A stretch of 64,000 nt of DNA, taken from NCBI GenBank assembly GCA_024305405.1, contig JAKNDB010000099.1, positions 1 through 64,000 on the forward strand. The letters run 5' to 3'. Each line of letters begins with the position of its first letter. The first letter of the stretch is position 1. The position numbers and the translations under genes are program-made. This DNA comes from Dirofilaria immitis. Its lineage: Eukaryota > Nematoda > Chromadorea > Rhabditida > Onchocercidae. Positions 11,406 to 24,714 of this stretch are shown piece after piece. The notes under the pieces were generated by a model. The model had not been told where the DNA came from, made no database searches, and saw nothing but the letters and a program-made list of their open reading frames with translations.

Positions 11406-13340
11406 AACAATTGTTCATTGCTCTTTCAATTCAAAGCCCACAGATGAAAAATAATTTAGTGACTGAAAATGTTAATTATTTTTTTGGTGAGACATTAGAT
11501 CTTCTTCCGAATAAATCGATTATTTCGGAATCTCCTCCGTAATTTTTCCTTGCGACTTCAAAAATCTTTACTTTAAATATCATTTTAATCAAGGACGTCG
11601 CACTTATTTAAACACATTCTACGGACTGTATATCTTTCTCATAAATCAAAAAATAAGTGCATAATTTAAGTGTCATTGCATAACTGGCAACGCTTATACT
11701 TCTAATATGCAATGCATTATACTAAGCAATTTGTGGTACTTCAAATAACAGGTTGTATTGATTTTCTGCTACTATCAATCATGATTAGTTTTCCTAAATT
11801 TGTATCTTTGGTTCCAATTTTTCTTAGCACTAGATAATTTGATTTTCTTTTTACAAAACTTAATACTTTTGATTTCTGTGTTTATATTGCTCTTCTACTA
11901 AGAATATTCATTAATCCGAATCCATTATAAAAACACTTCTAAAAATCATTATAATTCTTTTTTTATATCAAAATAAGAGAAGAATTATTTTAGCAGAAGT
12001 TACGTCGCATATTTAAAAGTCACAAATCATTTTATAAATAGAAAAGTTATACTCAACGACTTCAAAGTTTCGTAAACTTACAAGCATTATTAAAAATGTT
12101 TTCGCAAAACTCGGTATGGAAAAAGAATGTGCATTAATTTCTCTCAAATTCAACTACAGCATGTGATGCTTCTATCTCATTGACAAAATGTCATTTAAAT
12201 TTTATCGGTATATTTAGCTACTAATTTTTCTAATTGCATTTTTTTAAACTGGTCGGTGGAATATTCAGCATATATTAATGCAATCAACTATTATAAAATT
12301 TGCATGATTTTAGTAACAAACTTATTACTTATAGATGATGCTTTTTCCATGTGAAATTTCAAATATTGATATTTTTAAACATTTTCATCTTTTCATCCAT
12401 CCTAAAAATAAATTTAAATTTAGTCAAAAATTTGCAAATTCCAGCAAAAGCGTTGATGAAACCAATTTGATATATATAAAACATAAAAGATTTATTAATA
12501 GGGTTTTCGTCTCTCCTCTAATATTGCCTCATTTAGAATGTGTGAAAAAATGGCATAATAAAAAAAGCTTTGCATAAATTACTAACAGCAATTTTTAATT
12601 CTTTTGATATAAAGGATTAAATAGTGGTATTAAACATTGACTGAATCCATCCTACATTATTACACATGGATTGCTATTTCTATTATACGTAGATTAACAC
12701 TCACTCCCACCTGAACGAATATTTTTATGTACAGTTTTTGGCGATTCATACAATTGCGGCTGACAGAAACAACTAAATTATTCTTACATTAAATTATCTG
12801 CTACAGATTTTAATCTATAAACTAACTTTATTTATTTTATTAGAAAATATTTTGCTATAAACATGTAAATAAGCGATTCTTAAAAACAAAATTATTTTTT
12901 TATGATTTTGTAAAGATCCTGTGATCTTCTCTCTATGACAATATTATTTTTTTCTTAGTTATACAAGTTGTACAAACCTTGCTGTATAATATCTAGACAC
13001 CGATCTCAAACAGGAATAACTTGTTATGCTTATGATATAAGGAGGAATGCCATATTTGACCAATATTGATTACCAGATCTTAATTTTTCCATGCTAATTT
13101 ACTTAGAAAAGCATTTGTTAGAAAATATTTTTTCGGCATTCAGATTTTCGGAATTCAGACATTTCTTCGATGTAATTGTTTTGTATACTTCAACTTTGAT
13201 TATTTTTAGAAATTGCAAAAATATTTATCAACGTGCATTTCATCTGTTCTTTCTTCTTTGTCTTTCAATTATGCAACATTAAACGGTAAGTTAATTAAAA
13301 AGAATATATTACATTTAACACTGCATTATTTTCATGATTT
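11406..13340. other. intergenic sequence with duplicated fragments
   Basis: No intact gene. The segment 11570-11760 resembles 3880-4100 (TTTAAATAT-C-TTTAATCA, then CTTATTTAAA, CATAATTTAAGT, TACTTCTAA and CTTCAAATAA landmarks). The segment 12197-12403 is an inverted copy of the 3' end of the coiled-coil relic. Open frames at 12335-12577 and 13091-13282 have no recognised domain. Confidence 0.55.
12197..12403 (-). repeat. inverted copy of the coiled-coil relic 3' segment
   Basis: Its reverse complement aligns with 7866-8053. Shared blocks include GATGAATGAAAAGATG, ACATGGAAAAA-GC-TCATCTAT, TAAGTTTGTTACT, AATATTCCACCGACC and TAGTAGCTAAATATACCG. The two copies face each other across the minus-strand zinc-finger relic, about 4.1 kb apart. 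Confidence 0.85.
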
Positions 13341-13352
13341 CAAAATTTTAAG

Positions 13353-14370
13353 GGAGTATGAAATGGATAGTATCATATAATTTGAGGAAGCACAACCATG
13401 ACTGACAAAGTTGGTCGATTTATTAAAATTGAGTAAAGGAAAAACAGAACCGTTGGATTTATCAATGATGGAAGTGAATGAAGAAAAAACAGAACCGCTT
13501 GACTTATCAATGATGGAAATGAATGAACAAAAGAACTGTTAGATTTGTCAATTCGAAAAGTGAATCTAAAAGACGAAACGGATCAATGTAACATATCAAT
13601 TCAAAAAGCAGATAATGAGTCAACGAAATTAAATAAAGTAATGAATGATGAATAAGGAGTACCATTCAAGAAGTGGATGAAAAAGGAAAAAAGGAAACGA
13701 AAAAATTGAATTTCCTGTTTGCGGTAAAAACTGGCAAACAATTTGAAAGTCCATATACGAAACCATACCAATGAGAAGCCATACAGTTGTTCGCAATGTG
13801 GAAAAGTTTCTCGCAATCATCGAATTTGAGAAACCATATGCGAACTCACACCGGTAAGAAGCCTTACAATTGTTTTGAATGTGAAGGAAATTTTGCTCGA
13901 AAAGACACTTTAATAAAGCATATGCGAATTCATATCAGTGAGAAGTCCTACAGTTATCTGCAATGTCAGAGAAAATTTAATTTAAAAGAGAATTTAGAAA
14001 AGCATATGCGAACTCATACCGGTAAGAATCCCTACAATTGTTCGAAATGTAAGAAAAGTTTCTCGCAACCAATACATTTGAACAGAGAAAAGACATATGC
14101 AAATTCATACCGCTGAGAAGTCTTACAATTGTTTTGAATGTTAAGGAAATTTTGCTCGAAAAGATGCTCTAGTTAAGCATATGAGAGTTCATAGCAATGA
14201 GAAGCCTTAGGTTGTTCGGAATGTCGGAAAAGTTTCTCGCATTTATGGAATTTGAAGACCCATACGCTAATTCGTGACGGTGTGAAGCACTACAATTGAC
14301 CGGAATGTGCGAGAAATTTTAATCATAAGGCGAGTTTAAAAGGTGTATAATTATTAATAACGTCGAGAAG
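13353..14370 (+). pseudogene. C2H2 zinc-finger gene with N-terminal PxDLS motifs, broken
   Basis: An N-terminal low-complexity part contains two consecutive repeats of KTEPLDLSMMExNE, then ELLDLSIRK (motifs at 13450-13464, 13495-13509 and 13536-13550). PxDLS is the known docking motif for the CtBP corepressor. About eight C2H2 fingers follow from 13700, for example CSQCGK-SFSQSSNLRNHMRTH and CFECEGNFARKDTLIKHMRIH. Three frame breaks (near 13530, 13720 and 13802) are each mended by one extra A in an A-run. In-frame stops near 13650 and at the finger cysteines after 14110 are not. The first half may thus be a real gene with assembly errors, while the last fingers look decayed. Inferred role if active: nuclear transcriptional repressor. 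Start codon unresolved. Confidence 0.6.
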
Positions 14371-15379
14371 CCATTCCTATAATACAGTGACAATATACTC
14401 CAATAGATGAATATATTTTTTGCTCCCTTTATTTTACATATATTTGTATATTATTACCTCATTTTTTAATGCTTTTTTAACTTATTTTATGCTTTTTGCA
14501 TACCTTTTATTATCTTTATACCGATCATATTTTTGTTTACTTTACTTTTAATTGCTATATGGCTAAAATGCTGTTAATGATAAAAATAGTGAATTTCTGC
14601 ATTTATAAAACAAGAATAAGGAATTTCCGTATTGATGGAACAAAATTTTGATTGAACTTTTGTATTTCTTATTCATGAAAGAAAATTTATCAAATTGTTA
14701 AAAATATTTCCTATCGAAGAAAATGATTGCGGAATCAGAGCAAAAATGTTTCTTTTTTTAAATTCCGTCTGTTTGATGTTAATGCTAGAATTCGGAACTA
14801 ATACAATTACCATTTACAATAACCATGTATGATCAACTTGATTATTCAACGGATGCTTCAATACCTAAGTAATATACACATGTAGCTTTTATATTGTCCG
14901 AACTGTGAATTGCTTTTTGATCCATTGAAAATTTATCAATTTAATTATGTTTAATTTTAATTTGCCTATCCTAACACATATATGTATATCAAATTTGAAA
15001 ATCAAGTTTAAATTTAAGAAAGAATTCATGAAACCGAGCAAAAGCATTGACGAAATCATTTCTATGCTTAAGCCTAAGCTATTCAAAATGGGCATCTTTG
15101 TAATTTCATCGAGATTCCGAGAATATTTGCTCCGATTTAACAGTATTATCCAATTAATCATTATCACAGAAAAATTATTCCCATCCAAATAATAATTCAT
15201 GAATGATAATTTAAAAAGCACTATTCGCTATCAAAATTATTATCATCAAACGAATCATTTATTGTATGAAAATTTGTAAATTCTATCAAATTCTAGTAGA
15301 TAAAAAGCGAATAAGAAGAAAAGAACAGGAAAAAAATTAAATGTGCTTTCTACTGCTGTTTCAAAAATTAATATCCTGC
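14371..15379. other. intergenic sequence between zinc-finger relics
   Basis: AT-rich DNA with no recognised gene. The frame at 14947-15192 shares a short KFKF-x-KSIDE string with 12335-12577, which may reflect another duplicated fragment. Confidence 0.45.
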
Positions 15380-15900
15380 TTTCATTTATTTTCTTTTCAG
15401 TTGAAGTTAAAGCACCATATACAATTTTTTCTGCAATGGAATTTTACCACGCTTCATAATTACATTAATGAAACGCATCAACAAAACACTACTGCAACGA
15501 GAATCGGAAAAACTGTCAAACAGTTTGAAAGAGCATGTGGGAATTCATACCGTGAGAAGCCACATAATTGCTCAGAATGTTGAAGAAGTTTATCACAATC
15601 CTTGCACTTGAAGTACCATATGCAAACTCACAACGGTGAGAAGCCGCACAATTGTTCGGAATGTGGGGAAAAGTTTTTCACAATTCTTGCGCTTAAAATG
15701 TCATATAAGTAAGCAGTAACAATAATATCAACTTCGCTTTATTAAATCAGATTATTGCATGTACGATTTTGGAAGCAAAAATTTTACCCAATTGCTACAT
15801 TTTTACGCAAATTCATACTGATAAGAAATTCTGCGAAATAGTGGGAAATGTTTTTACTTAATTATAACACTTGAAAGTTCATATGTATTTCGAAGGGTCA
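15380..15900 (+). pseudogene. C2H2 zinc-finger remnant
   Basis: Finger-like pieces remain: EKPHNCSEC followed by TGA near 15583, then SLHLKYHMQTHNGEKPHNC and CGEKFFTILALKMSYK, then a badly eroded finger near 15800-15890. Stops and frame changes separate them. It resembles the plus-strand finger relic just upstream and is probably a duplicated or 3' part of it. Confidence 0.6.
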
Positions 15901-16018
15901 TATTACTATGTAGAAATTATTAACCCTTTCAACTGAGCGATTATTTTGGCAGCCATCGCATGATATAGCGTTCGTTGATAATCATTTCGATTCATTTTAT
16001 TTCCTGTGCTATTGTGCA

Positions 16019-16021
<3 letters not shown>

Positions 16022-16057
<36 letters not shown>
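16022..16057. repeat. (TA)n microsatellite
   Basis: About 18 consecutive TA dinucleotides. Confidence 0.95.
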
Positions 16058-16058
<1 letters not shown>

Positions 16059-19000
16059 GTCTTTTGCACGGAAAATTGTGCATAAATATCAGTATTTCAC
16101 CGAAATATATCAAAAGGAACCTCCAGAATGTATTTCATGGCTTTTTCATATTGTTTCGTTTAATGTCAACATCAAATTATGAAAAATTATTTCATATCAA
16201 AGCGTCATATTTACGAGAAAGACAATCTTGAGTACATGCATTATTTGAAAATAAAAGTTAAATCATTTCTCTGATCAAATTGTTTAATTGCAAGCTAACA
16301 TGCTATCTGAAAATAAACTGCTACACTTCCTCAATGCTACCAATATTATTTGCATAACTCTGCTACTAATAACTATGACTGTCCAACATGAAGTATGAGG
16401 CTATGTCCACTTTTATTTTCATTTTTGTTGTTGATAAAAATTTTTTCAAAAAATTTTTTATCTTATATTTTGAACCTTTCATCTTATATATTTGTGTTCG
16501 AGATCAGAAAAACTGAGTATGGAATTTATTTGAATATTGGAACATATTGCATTTCTCATCTATGTCTCATTTATATAACCTGTATAACTTGCACACAACA
16601 AATAAGCACATATATTTTTAACATTTGTTGTTAGAGAAGGAATGGAAACTAAATTGTAGTTTTATGGTTCTTTGTGAATTCATCAGAATAAATGCGTCGA
16701 ATTGTTCTCGCAACCGTTGCTCCTATCTGATCGTCGAGTTATCGCCTATTTGTTCCTCAAACTTGAGTAATTAAACCGCAAATGGTCCTTTATATATCCT
16801 TCGGCTTGTCGACCTCAAACGGATCAACCTCATTCTGTTGACCGGTGAGTAATCGTGTGCTTTGATTGAAAACATCTTATTTCTCTTCCATTTAGCTTAC
16901 TCATGATTTTGGCGCGCTATTTACATCAATATATTTTTATTTTTATATGTTTTTATATATAATATATTTTTAACATTTTTATCTATATACAACTATTTAC
17001 ATGTTTCGGCTTTCACCGACACCGGCAATTTCTGCTACAGCAATATGAGGAGAGGAAATAATTTTATTCGTAAGGCTGTAACTGTATTGTCAGTATTTTC
17101 TTTTATATCTTGTCATCATCTCTTGGCAAAAATGATTGATGAAAGTTGGCCAAAAATAAGTGATGGAGAACTTCCTTTGGTGGGATGGAAAATTTTAGAT
17201 TATAAGGGATAGGATTTACATAATGCATCAATTTTATCACATAAAATTTCATATTTATTTAAATCCATTGGCAATATTCTGTTCATATCATACTTATACA
17301 TAAATCGTCAAAGCTTCTTATCTTCAATACGGAAATGGTAACTGAATAGTTGGAGGTTTTGTTTTATGGAACTTTAATTTGTTTTTGGCATTTCTTAGAG
17401 TTTCTGCTCAGTTATATATTTTCCTAAAATTTGGAGGTAGATATAATAAAACGTTCATTTAATAAAACGAAAACATTCTGTTTTTGATTTCAAAGTCTTT
17501 GCTGCGTGCTTTAATTAATCAAAGATTATTAACCATTTGAATTGATTAGTATTATATTTCGTAATTACTCATTTCTGTATTCAAATAAAAATTTAGCAAA
17601 TTTTCGGAAAGTAATTTTGCACGTCCCGAGCAGAAAGAAAACAAAAATAATGGTACCGTCGTGAAAGATTTTTTGTTGTCTTGAAAGATTTAGCTGAAGG
17701 TTAGGAATAAATAAAAATTTCTTGAAAGCTTACCTTGTTACCGTCGAAGCAAGTATTTATATTTATTGATATAATATGAATTTGATGTTTAGAATCAATT
17801 GAAAAAGTAACAGGAAGAGTAATAGAATATAATGTTGCAGTCTGTTATAGTTGGAAAGAAACCTCATTATTCGTAACTATAAGGTATATATGTATTGAGA
17901 ATTGGGAATGGTTTACTTGCTTGCTTGTTCTTAAACTATAAGGTTTATATATATGTGTTAAGTAAGTTGGGAATGGTTTTATTTTGCTTGGAATAAGTGT
18001 TCATTTGGAACACAGGAAACTGTAAAGAACGCCAGATGGGAAAATTAGCGTGGGAATTTGTCGCTTTTGATATAAAAAGAAAAGATGTAAATCACGTAAT
18101 GAAAAGAAACGCGGAGAAATGAATCTGAGGAATATATAATTAGTTAAATAATTTATAACATTGTTTACACTTGTTTATAATTTGAATGATTTTTTATTTG
18201 GAGTTTTACGATATTGAATTCGCAGGTACGTCCAAATAATACGCCAAGTTCTAATAATTCGGACTAAAAAAGTTTCATAATATTAGCTGACAACTTCAAT
18301 TTTAATAATATCTATTCTTATTTCTAACTCGCTTTCATTGTTTTTCCTTAAATTGATTTTTGAAGGAAGTCATCTTTAAATGAGTATCTGATTTTCTTCA
18401 TCTTATAAATATCCAACTGATTGGAGAACTTAATTTATCACTTTCATTGCCAATATTCTGAGAGATATCAATTAAAAATCGATAAGCTATTTTCAATTAA
18501 ACATATTTTCTTAAATTTGACAGAAATTCGAAAATTTTTGAAAATTTTGCCATTTTAGAATCATTGTTCATAATGTGCCGTGTAAATTTGTTTGTTAGAA
18601 TCAGAATATCACTAGATTAATGTTTTTGATTCTAATTATTCTTAATGTTGCCAAGAGAAAAGAAAAAGAACGAAGAGAAAGAAGATTAAAAATTCCTCAG
18701 TAAGAAAGAAAGGAGCCTGTAAGATTTAATTCATTCAAAAACTTGATCTATCTAATCCTAAATTGATGAAAATGTTGAGATCGAGCATTTCATTTCGTTA
18801 TACATACTCAGATTACGATCGAAAATTACAAACCAATGATTAGTTCACGATGACATAACATTTCTATACGTGTATTGTATGAATGGTAGTCTACTCTTTG
18901 AGATAAATAAGAACTGGATAGATAAGATGTTCGTGTGCGTGATAGTTCTTAAAAAAGTTTGATGTCATTATCGTTTTTTGAAGATGTCCTTGGTATTAGA

Positions 19001-19561
19001 AATGAATAAATTTTCTTTCATATACATCCGAATTGCTTACACTATATTAGATTCCACGTTACATGAATCAATTTCGTTTATTCGAATCATATAATAATTA
19101 TCGATGGCATATTGAAAGTGTAACTTAATTTCAATAATATAACATATATAAATATGGCATCCGAAGTATGACTGGAAAGTTGGCAATGTTTTGTCGATTT
19201 GATTTTTCTTCCGATTTGCTTATCGACTGTAATTAATTTCCGCATATTAATAATTTTCTTTTTTTTTTTTTTATATAGCACGGTGTATATGAACGATGAC
19301 CGATCAGACGGATGAAACGATCCGAATGCGACAAATTGGTAAATGTTTGTATCATATTTTATGTTTATTCCCGCATTTACCATTTTTTTGGAAATTTGAA
19401 CAGAAACGTTTGACCTCGAAAATTTATATCCATAATCTTGCTATTTAAGAATTTTTGTATATAATTTAAGCGTTTAGTGTATATAGTATCATGAGCTTAA
19501 ATGACTGCACAAGTTACGATAATTACTTTCGTTTGTTGCGGGAAATATATTTTTCCTTGTT
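16058..19561. other. intergenic sequence upstream of Sly1
   Basis: About 3.5 kb with no recognisable coding exon on either strand. It contains a diverged tandem duplication at 17874-17990. The proximal promoter of the Sly1 gene should lie near its right end, but no motif stands out. Confidence 0.55.
17874..17990. repeat. diverged tandem duplication of about 60 bp
   Basis: Two copies share AACTATAAGGT-TATAT-TGT and TTGGGAATGGTTT-A-TTGCTTG. Intergenic, non-coding. Confidence 0.7.
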
Positions 19562-22500
19562 ATGATTTTCACTCAGTCTTTTGCAGCTTCCTTGAAGCAG
19601 TTGTTAAATCTCAATCAACCACTACCAATGTCGATGGCTGTGGAACCAGTCTGGAAAATACTTATTTTAGATCATTATGGACAGGATATCATATCTCCGT
19701 TGCTGACGATCAAGCAACTGAGGGACTTAGGAATCACTTTACATTTGTAATTTATTTGCCTCATGTCTATTAGTCGTAAATAAATCAATTTTGTTTGTGA
19801 CTTAATTATGTGATAAGCCTTTACAGACTGTTGAGTAGCCACCGTCAAATCTTGCCAGATGTGCCTGCTGTATATTTCGTTTCTCCTACCGATGAAAATG
19901 TTAAAATCATTTGCGACGACCTCAACAAAGTACGTAAAGACAACACTTAATATTTTGAGATTCAAATTTGAATATGACTGGTTATGATTTTTCTTAGATT
20001 ATTTAATAAAAATTACTAACATGTCTAGAAACGAACTGTGGCTCTCGCTTTAAGATTTCTTTCAATATTGCGTTTTAGATTTAATGGCTAGCTGTTTTAT
20101 TAATATCAGAATTTCATTTTTGATTATCATCATTTATCGATAATATGGGATGAGCTGAATAACTGTTAATTTTGTAATATATTCGATTTTGGATCAGAAT
20201 ATTTTCAGGAATATCGAAAAAAGAATAAATGATTCTCCAAAAATTTCTTTTTTTTCTAGGAACTTAATTTTTTAATGCGTATGATGATGACATGAGTATT
20301 TTTATTTCAGGGAATGTACGATAGCTATTACTTAAATATGATTAGTCCATTGAGTAGACCGCGTCTTGAGCAATTAGCATCTGCTGCTGTTCATGGTGGA
20401 ACTGTTCAACATGTTCAGAAGGTTAAATTTTAAAAAATTTTTGGAAATTTTGGTCTTTTATTGTCACTTTTTAGTTACCATCATAGCCATTCCTTTTTTC
20501 GTTGTTTACCTTTTAAAACATTCTAAAAGTTGTCTTACAATTTTCAGCTTATGGATCAGTTCTTGAATTTCATATCATTGGAGGATGATTTATTTGTACT
20601 GCGACGATACAGTGGAAACAGTCCGTTTTCGTTCTATGGTATCCACCTTTTTAAATAATTTTTATAATTTGATTAAGGTTTTTTGTCTGTCTAAAACCAG
20701 ACAGACATGCGTTTTTCATTTGTTTTTTGTTGCTTTTTTGCATAGTAATGTAGTTTCCTTTTTGTAAATATTGGAGTAACTTTTACTTGATTGAATTTTC
20801 GCTCTCATTTTTAGATCTTTCCTATATAATTTTATATATTAAATTTTCTACCTTTATTTCCAGTTCTTAACAAATTATAAATCCATAAATTACTATTTCT
20901 CTGATTTCAGGATAGTGTGAATTTAAATGTATTATATTGTTTAATTCGTTCATATTTCCGATTTGTGATTCATTTTTGATGTCACAGACAAAATAATTGG
21001 ATGTGTTAATGACTGCCTTTTTTTTTTTTAGCAATAAGTGATCCTAAAGTGACTCCGCAACAGATGGAAATTCTTATTGATTCTGTTGTTGATGGTCTGT
21101 TTTCGGTATGTGCGACATTGGGTGTAGTGCCTATTATACGTTGCCCAAAAGATAATGCTGCTGAACAAGTTGCCGTGGTATTTTTTTAGTTTGGCTTAAA
21201 TTTTGACTCCATAGTTTTCCCAACTTTTCTAAAATTGGAATGATACTATGTCAATTTCTAATATTGAAAAAGAAAATGACTACATCGCTGTATAATACGA
21301 TTTTATCACGTGCTTGTGTTTATCTGTGAAAGTTTCAATAAAGTGAATCAAATTGACTAATGCCGTCTTGTGTTTTTGTATTCAAAAAGCTTTCTTATGC
21401 TTTAAAAAGTGGTATGAAAGTTTTAATGCATGAAATATTGCTTAGAATCTCAGAATCTATTTTCTCTTTTGGTCTAGTTCAGTATTCAGACATTTGAAAC
21501 ATTTGATTGCGATTAAAATATCAGGATATACTGTGATCAAGCAAAAACAAAGCTACGTAAATAAATATTTCATTAACGCGTTTTAGTTTTCATACTGCTA
21601 TACAAATATTTGAATGTTTTTACAGCGTTTAGACCAGAAGCTGCGTGATAATTTTCGTGATGCTCGAAACAATTTATTTGTACAAGATAGTGTTCGCGCT
21701 GGACGATTGATTATTCGTAGACCTGTTTTAATCATTGGCGACCGTGGGATGGACATAGCGACAATGCTTCGTCATACATGGACTTATCAAGCTCTTATAC
21801 ATGATTTGTTAGTAAGTAGTTCAAAAGATCAATTACTTAAATATTTGGTCACTGAATCGTTTATTTACTTGATTACGATGGATTGTAGTTAGTGTTCAAA
21901 TTAAAACAGAGTAAATTTAGTATATCAACAATTTGTATTATATTTGAGATTGTGAAATAATTTCTTTAAATAGGATTTGGATTTAAATCGTGTTATAATC
22001 AAAGACAAAACTGGGAGGAGGAAGGAATATGATTTGAATTCATGAGACAAATTGTGGATAGGACATAAAGGAAGTTCTTTTCCATTGGTGGCTGAAGCAA
22101 TACAAGAAGAAGTTGAAGCTTATAAAAACAGCGAAGATGAAATCAAACGTCTAAAATATGCTATGGTATTAAGTTAATGCGCATCCTCTTTTAAATTAGT
22201 AGATATAAGTAATATATATTCTCTTTTATTTATTCGAATGTAATTATTATTCACTGGTATAACTCATTAAATTAAGGAATAGAAGATTATCTATTAGTTT
22301 AAATTAAGTGATAGGGAATTATTTACCTAGTGTTGAAGAAGAATCTCTTATTACATAATCTTTGTTTTCTAATCAATTTTGGTGTTTTTTATGCATAGTA
22401 TAACATATAGTTTCTAGTAGTCAGCAAATTTGGTAAATCTTTTTGCTTATTAATCCACTAATTCCATACGGAATATAGTTTTTAACTGGTGTAGTCAGAT

Positions 22501-24714
22501 CCACTTACAGTAATCGATGGATTTATATCCTGCAAACAGTCTTACCATCACTTAGAAATCCTGCAGTAGGCACCCAATAATTACAGACTTCTAATTAATA
22601 TTTATTCTAGGGTATAGATGATGTGGATTCTGACGAAACCGTAAGTTTATTGGGTGACGCAACATCTAAGTTAACTTCTACTGTCGGCTCACTTCCAGAA
22701 GTACTAGAAAAGAAACGCTTAATCGATTTGCATACAACTGTTGCAACTGCAGTTCTAGATCAAATCAAGCAACGGTAAGGTCTTCCTATTGCAGATTCAT
22801 TAGATCCATTTAATTATATTTTGCAAAATTATAGATGCAAAATTTAGTTAATTTGCTTCAGGAAACTTGACGTCCTGTTTGAAGCCGAAGAAAAAGTAAT
22901 GAATGGACTGTTGAGCGATTCAAGTGTTATAGAATTGATGCGTCAGTCTAGTGCTCATGAAGATATTCTGCGAATTATGCTGATCAATTATCTTTGTTCC
23001 TCTAATATCTCCCAAGTAACATCTGATCTAATTATTTATATCGATCACAAAAATGAAGTTTGAAAAGCCATCGATTTTACATTTTTGCAGAATTATATAA
23101 ATTAGATTTAAATAATACCGTGAAGATAGAAGTCAGAAGAGCAGATGGATTAAATAGAATTAATTTGACATTTTTGTTTCGAAAAGCGCTTGATGTCTTT
23201 CCTGTTTGCACTGAAGGATTATTTAATGATTTAGTGAATAATTGAGTATTTCTGATAGTGACTCAATTTATTTACAGGATGAACTAAGAGAACAGGCTGA
23301 TTATTTGAAAGAAGTTGGCTTGGATGATGCAGCTGTCAAGTATGTCAAACAGTTAAGGTGAATATAGACAAAAATATGAACATTTCCTGATAAATAGAAA
23401 TGAGACTCTGGTAATAGAAACTGAAAGTTCTTTGGTAATAGAAATAAAATTTTTATCTTTGAAAAGCATCTTCTATTTAAATGGATTGCATAATTTTTAA
23501 ATTGCTTCGATTGCATTTGCAGGAAATATAGCACTTTCATACTGTTTCAATATTTTCCATGAAGCATTAGTTGGCAGCGATTGCAATTCATCAACTTTTT
23601 CACTTCATACTCCGTATATTACATATTATAGGAAATACGATTTAAAAAAGTTGCCGTCCCACAGAGATTATTGCAGGTCAATATCAAATATGAATCTAAA
23701 TCGATTAACAGACGATTATTCGGGTGGTGGTATTAAAACTGATAGTATGTTTGCAAATTTGCTTAATCGTGGTTCACAGCTATTTATGGAAGGAGTGAAA
23801 AATCTTGTTCCCAAAAGCATAATCTTCCGCTCACAAAAGCACGTTTATTCGTTATATTGACGATTTTTGTTCTCTTTACTAGTTTTTATTGCTGAGATTA
23901 GTTAAAATTTGGGACAATATCTGTTAGTAATCATTTTGCATTTAAAATTGTTCCAACAGTAATTTCAGATGGTTGATGCAATTGTTACGGGTAATTTTCA
24001 ATCTAATTCACGGTGCAGTGACGCTGAATTTCGGTATTACGATCCAAAATTGATGCATTCTACTGGCAAAGAGTATGTTTTTATAAACAGTCTATCTATA
24101 TGAATGTTATATGGATTCGAGGTTTTTATGATTAAAGTCTTTAATCGACTGGATTAGAGACATTAAAAAAAAAAACTGAATCTTTAGGCCTCAGCGTGCA
24201 CGTAATAATCCACCGCAGGACATAATAGTTTTTGTTATCGGTGGTGGAAATTATGTTGAATATCAGAATATTGTGGACTATGGTAAATCAAAAGGTCTTA
24301 CAAGGATAACATATGGCTGCACAGAATTAGTCAATCCAAAACAGTTTGTCGAGCAGGTTTATGTTCAAATGTATTGGTGTAAGGAGATGACAAAATCAAG
24401 AAATTAGAGACATTTTTGTTGCACTTTTTTGCACGGAAAACTTCAAAGCTATAAGCTATTTTCAAAATTAATCAATAGTATACAAATTCTTCGGCCACGA
24501 AACTAACTAAGCGCAGCATATTTATTGTCTTATTATTCAAGATACTGTCATGGAATCACTATCACTATGTGACTAAAATAAATCTATTTGTTTCTGTTGA
24601 AATTCTCGCTACTCATATAGTTGTGATTATTGAATGGAACTTTGGTATAAAGCCATCGCAAGATTCTAAAATGTTCATTTCCAGTTGTCTCGTCTTGGCC
24701 GAGAAATGTCATAA
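19562..24714 (+). CDS. scfd1: Sly1/SCFD1, Sec1/Munc18-family ER-Golgi trafficking protein
   Basis: Sec1/Munc18 protein that binds syntaxin-5-type SNAREs in ER-Golgi transport. Fourteen exons: 19562-19746, 19827-19929, 20311-20421, 20548-20638, 21032-21177, 21626-21811, 21974-22165, 22611-22774, 22862-23015, 23278-23357, 23632-23850, 23969-24072, 24188-24356, 24685-24714. They give about 644 residues, close to the usual 640. Diagnostic strings are [18 protein letters not shown] near the N-terminus, [13 protein letters not shown] [40 protein letters not shown] and [14 protein letters not shown], with the last exon encoding LSRLGREMS. Two defects: an in-frame TGA at 22043-22045 before [10 protein letters not shown], and a one-base gap at the A-run 23813-23816 that breaks KNLVPKKHNLPL. 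Start chosen as the first ATG in frame before SLKQLLN; an upstream exon is possible. Convergent with PDCD6. Confidence 0.92.
22043..22045 (+). other. in-frame TGA within Sly1 exon 7
   Basis: The exon reads [18 protein letters not shown]. The family has one residue at the TGA position (human YDLTPVDKFW, from memory). The frame is correct on both sides, so this is a substitution and not an indel. Either a nonsense allele or a base error. Confidence 0.85.

Noticed and set aside
12335..12577. Plus-strand frame of 80 codons
   Set aside because: Its first part overlaps the inverted coiled-coil copy on the opposite strand, so it is probably a shadow.
14889..15221. Minus-strand frame of 110 codons and its plus-strand counterpart
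   Set aside because: AT-rich, Ile/Leu/Asn-biased translations without a recognised domain; more likely chance frames.
22043..22045. Selenocysteine at the Sly1 TGA
   Set aside because: The family has no selenoprotein members and no catalytic cysteine at this position.
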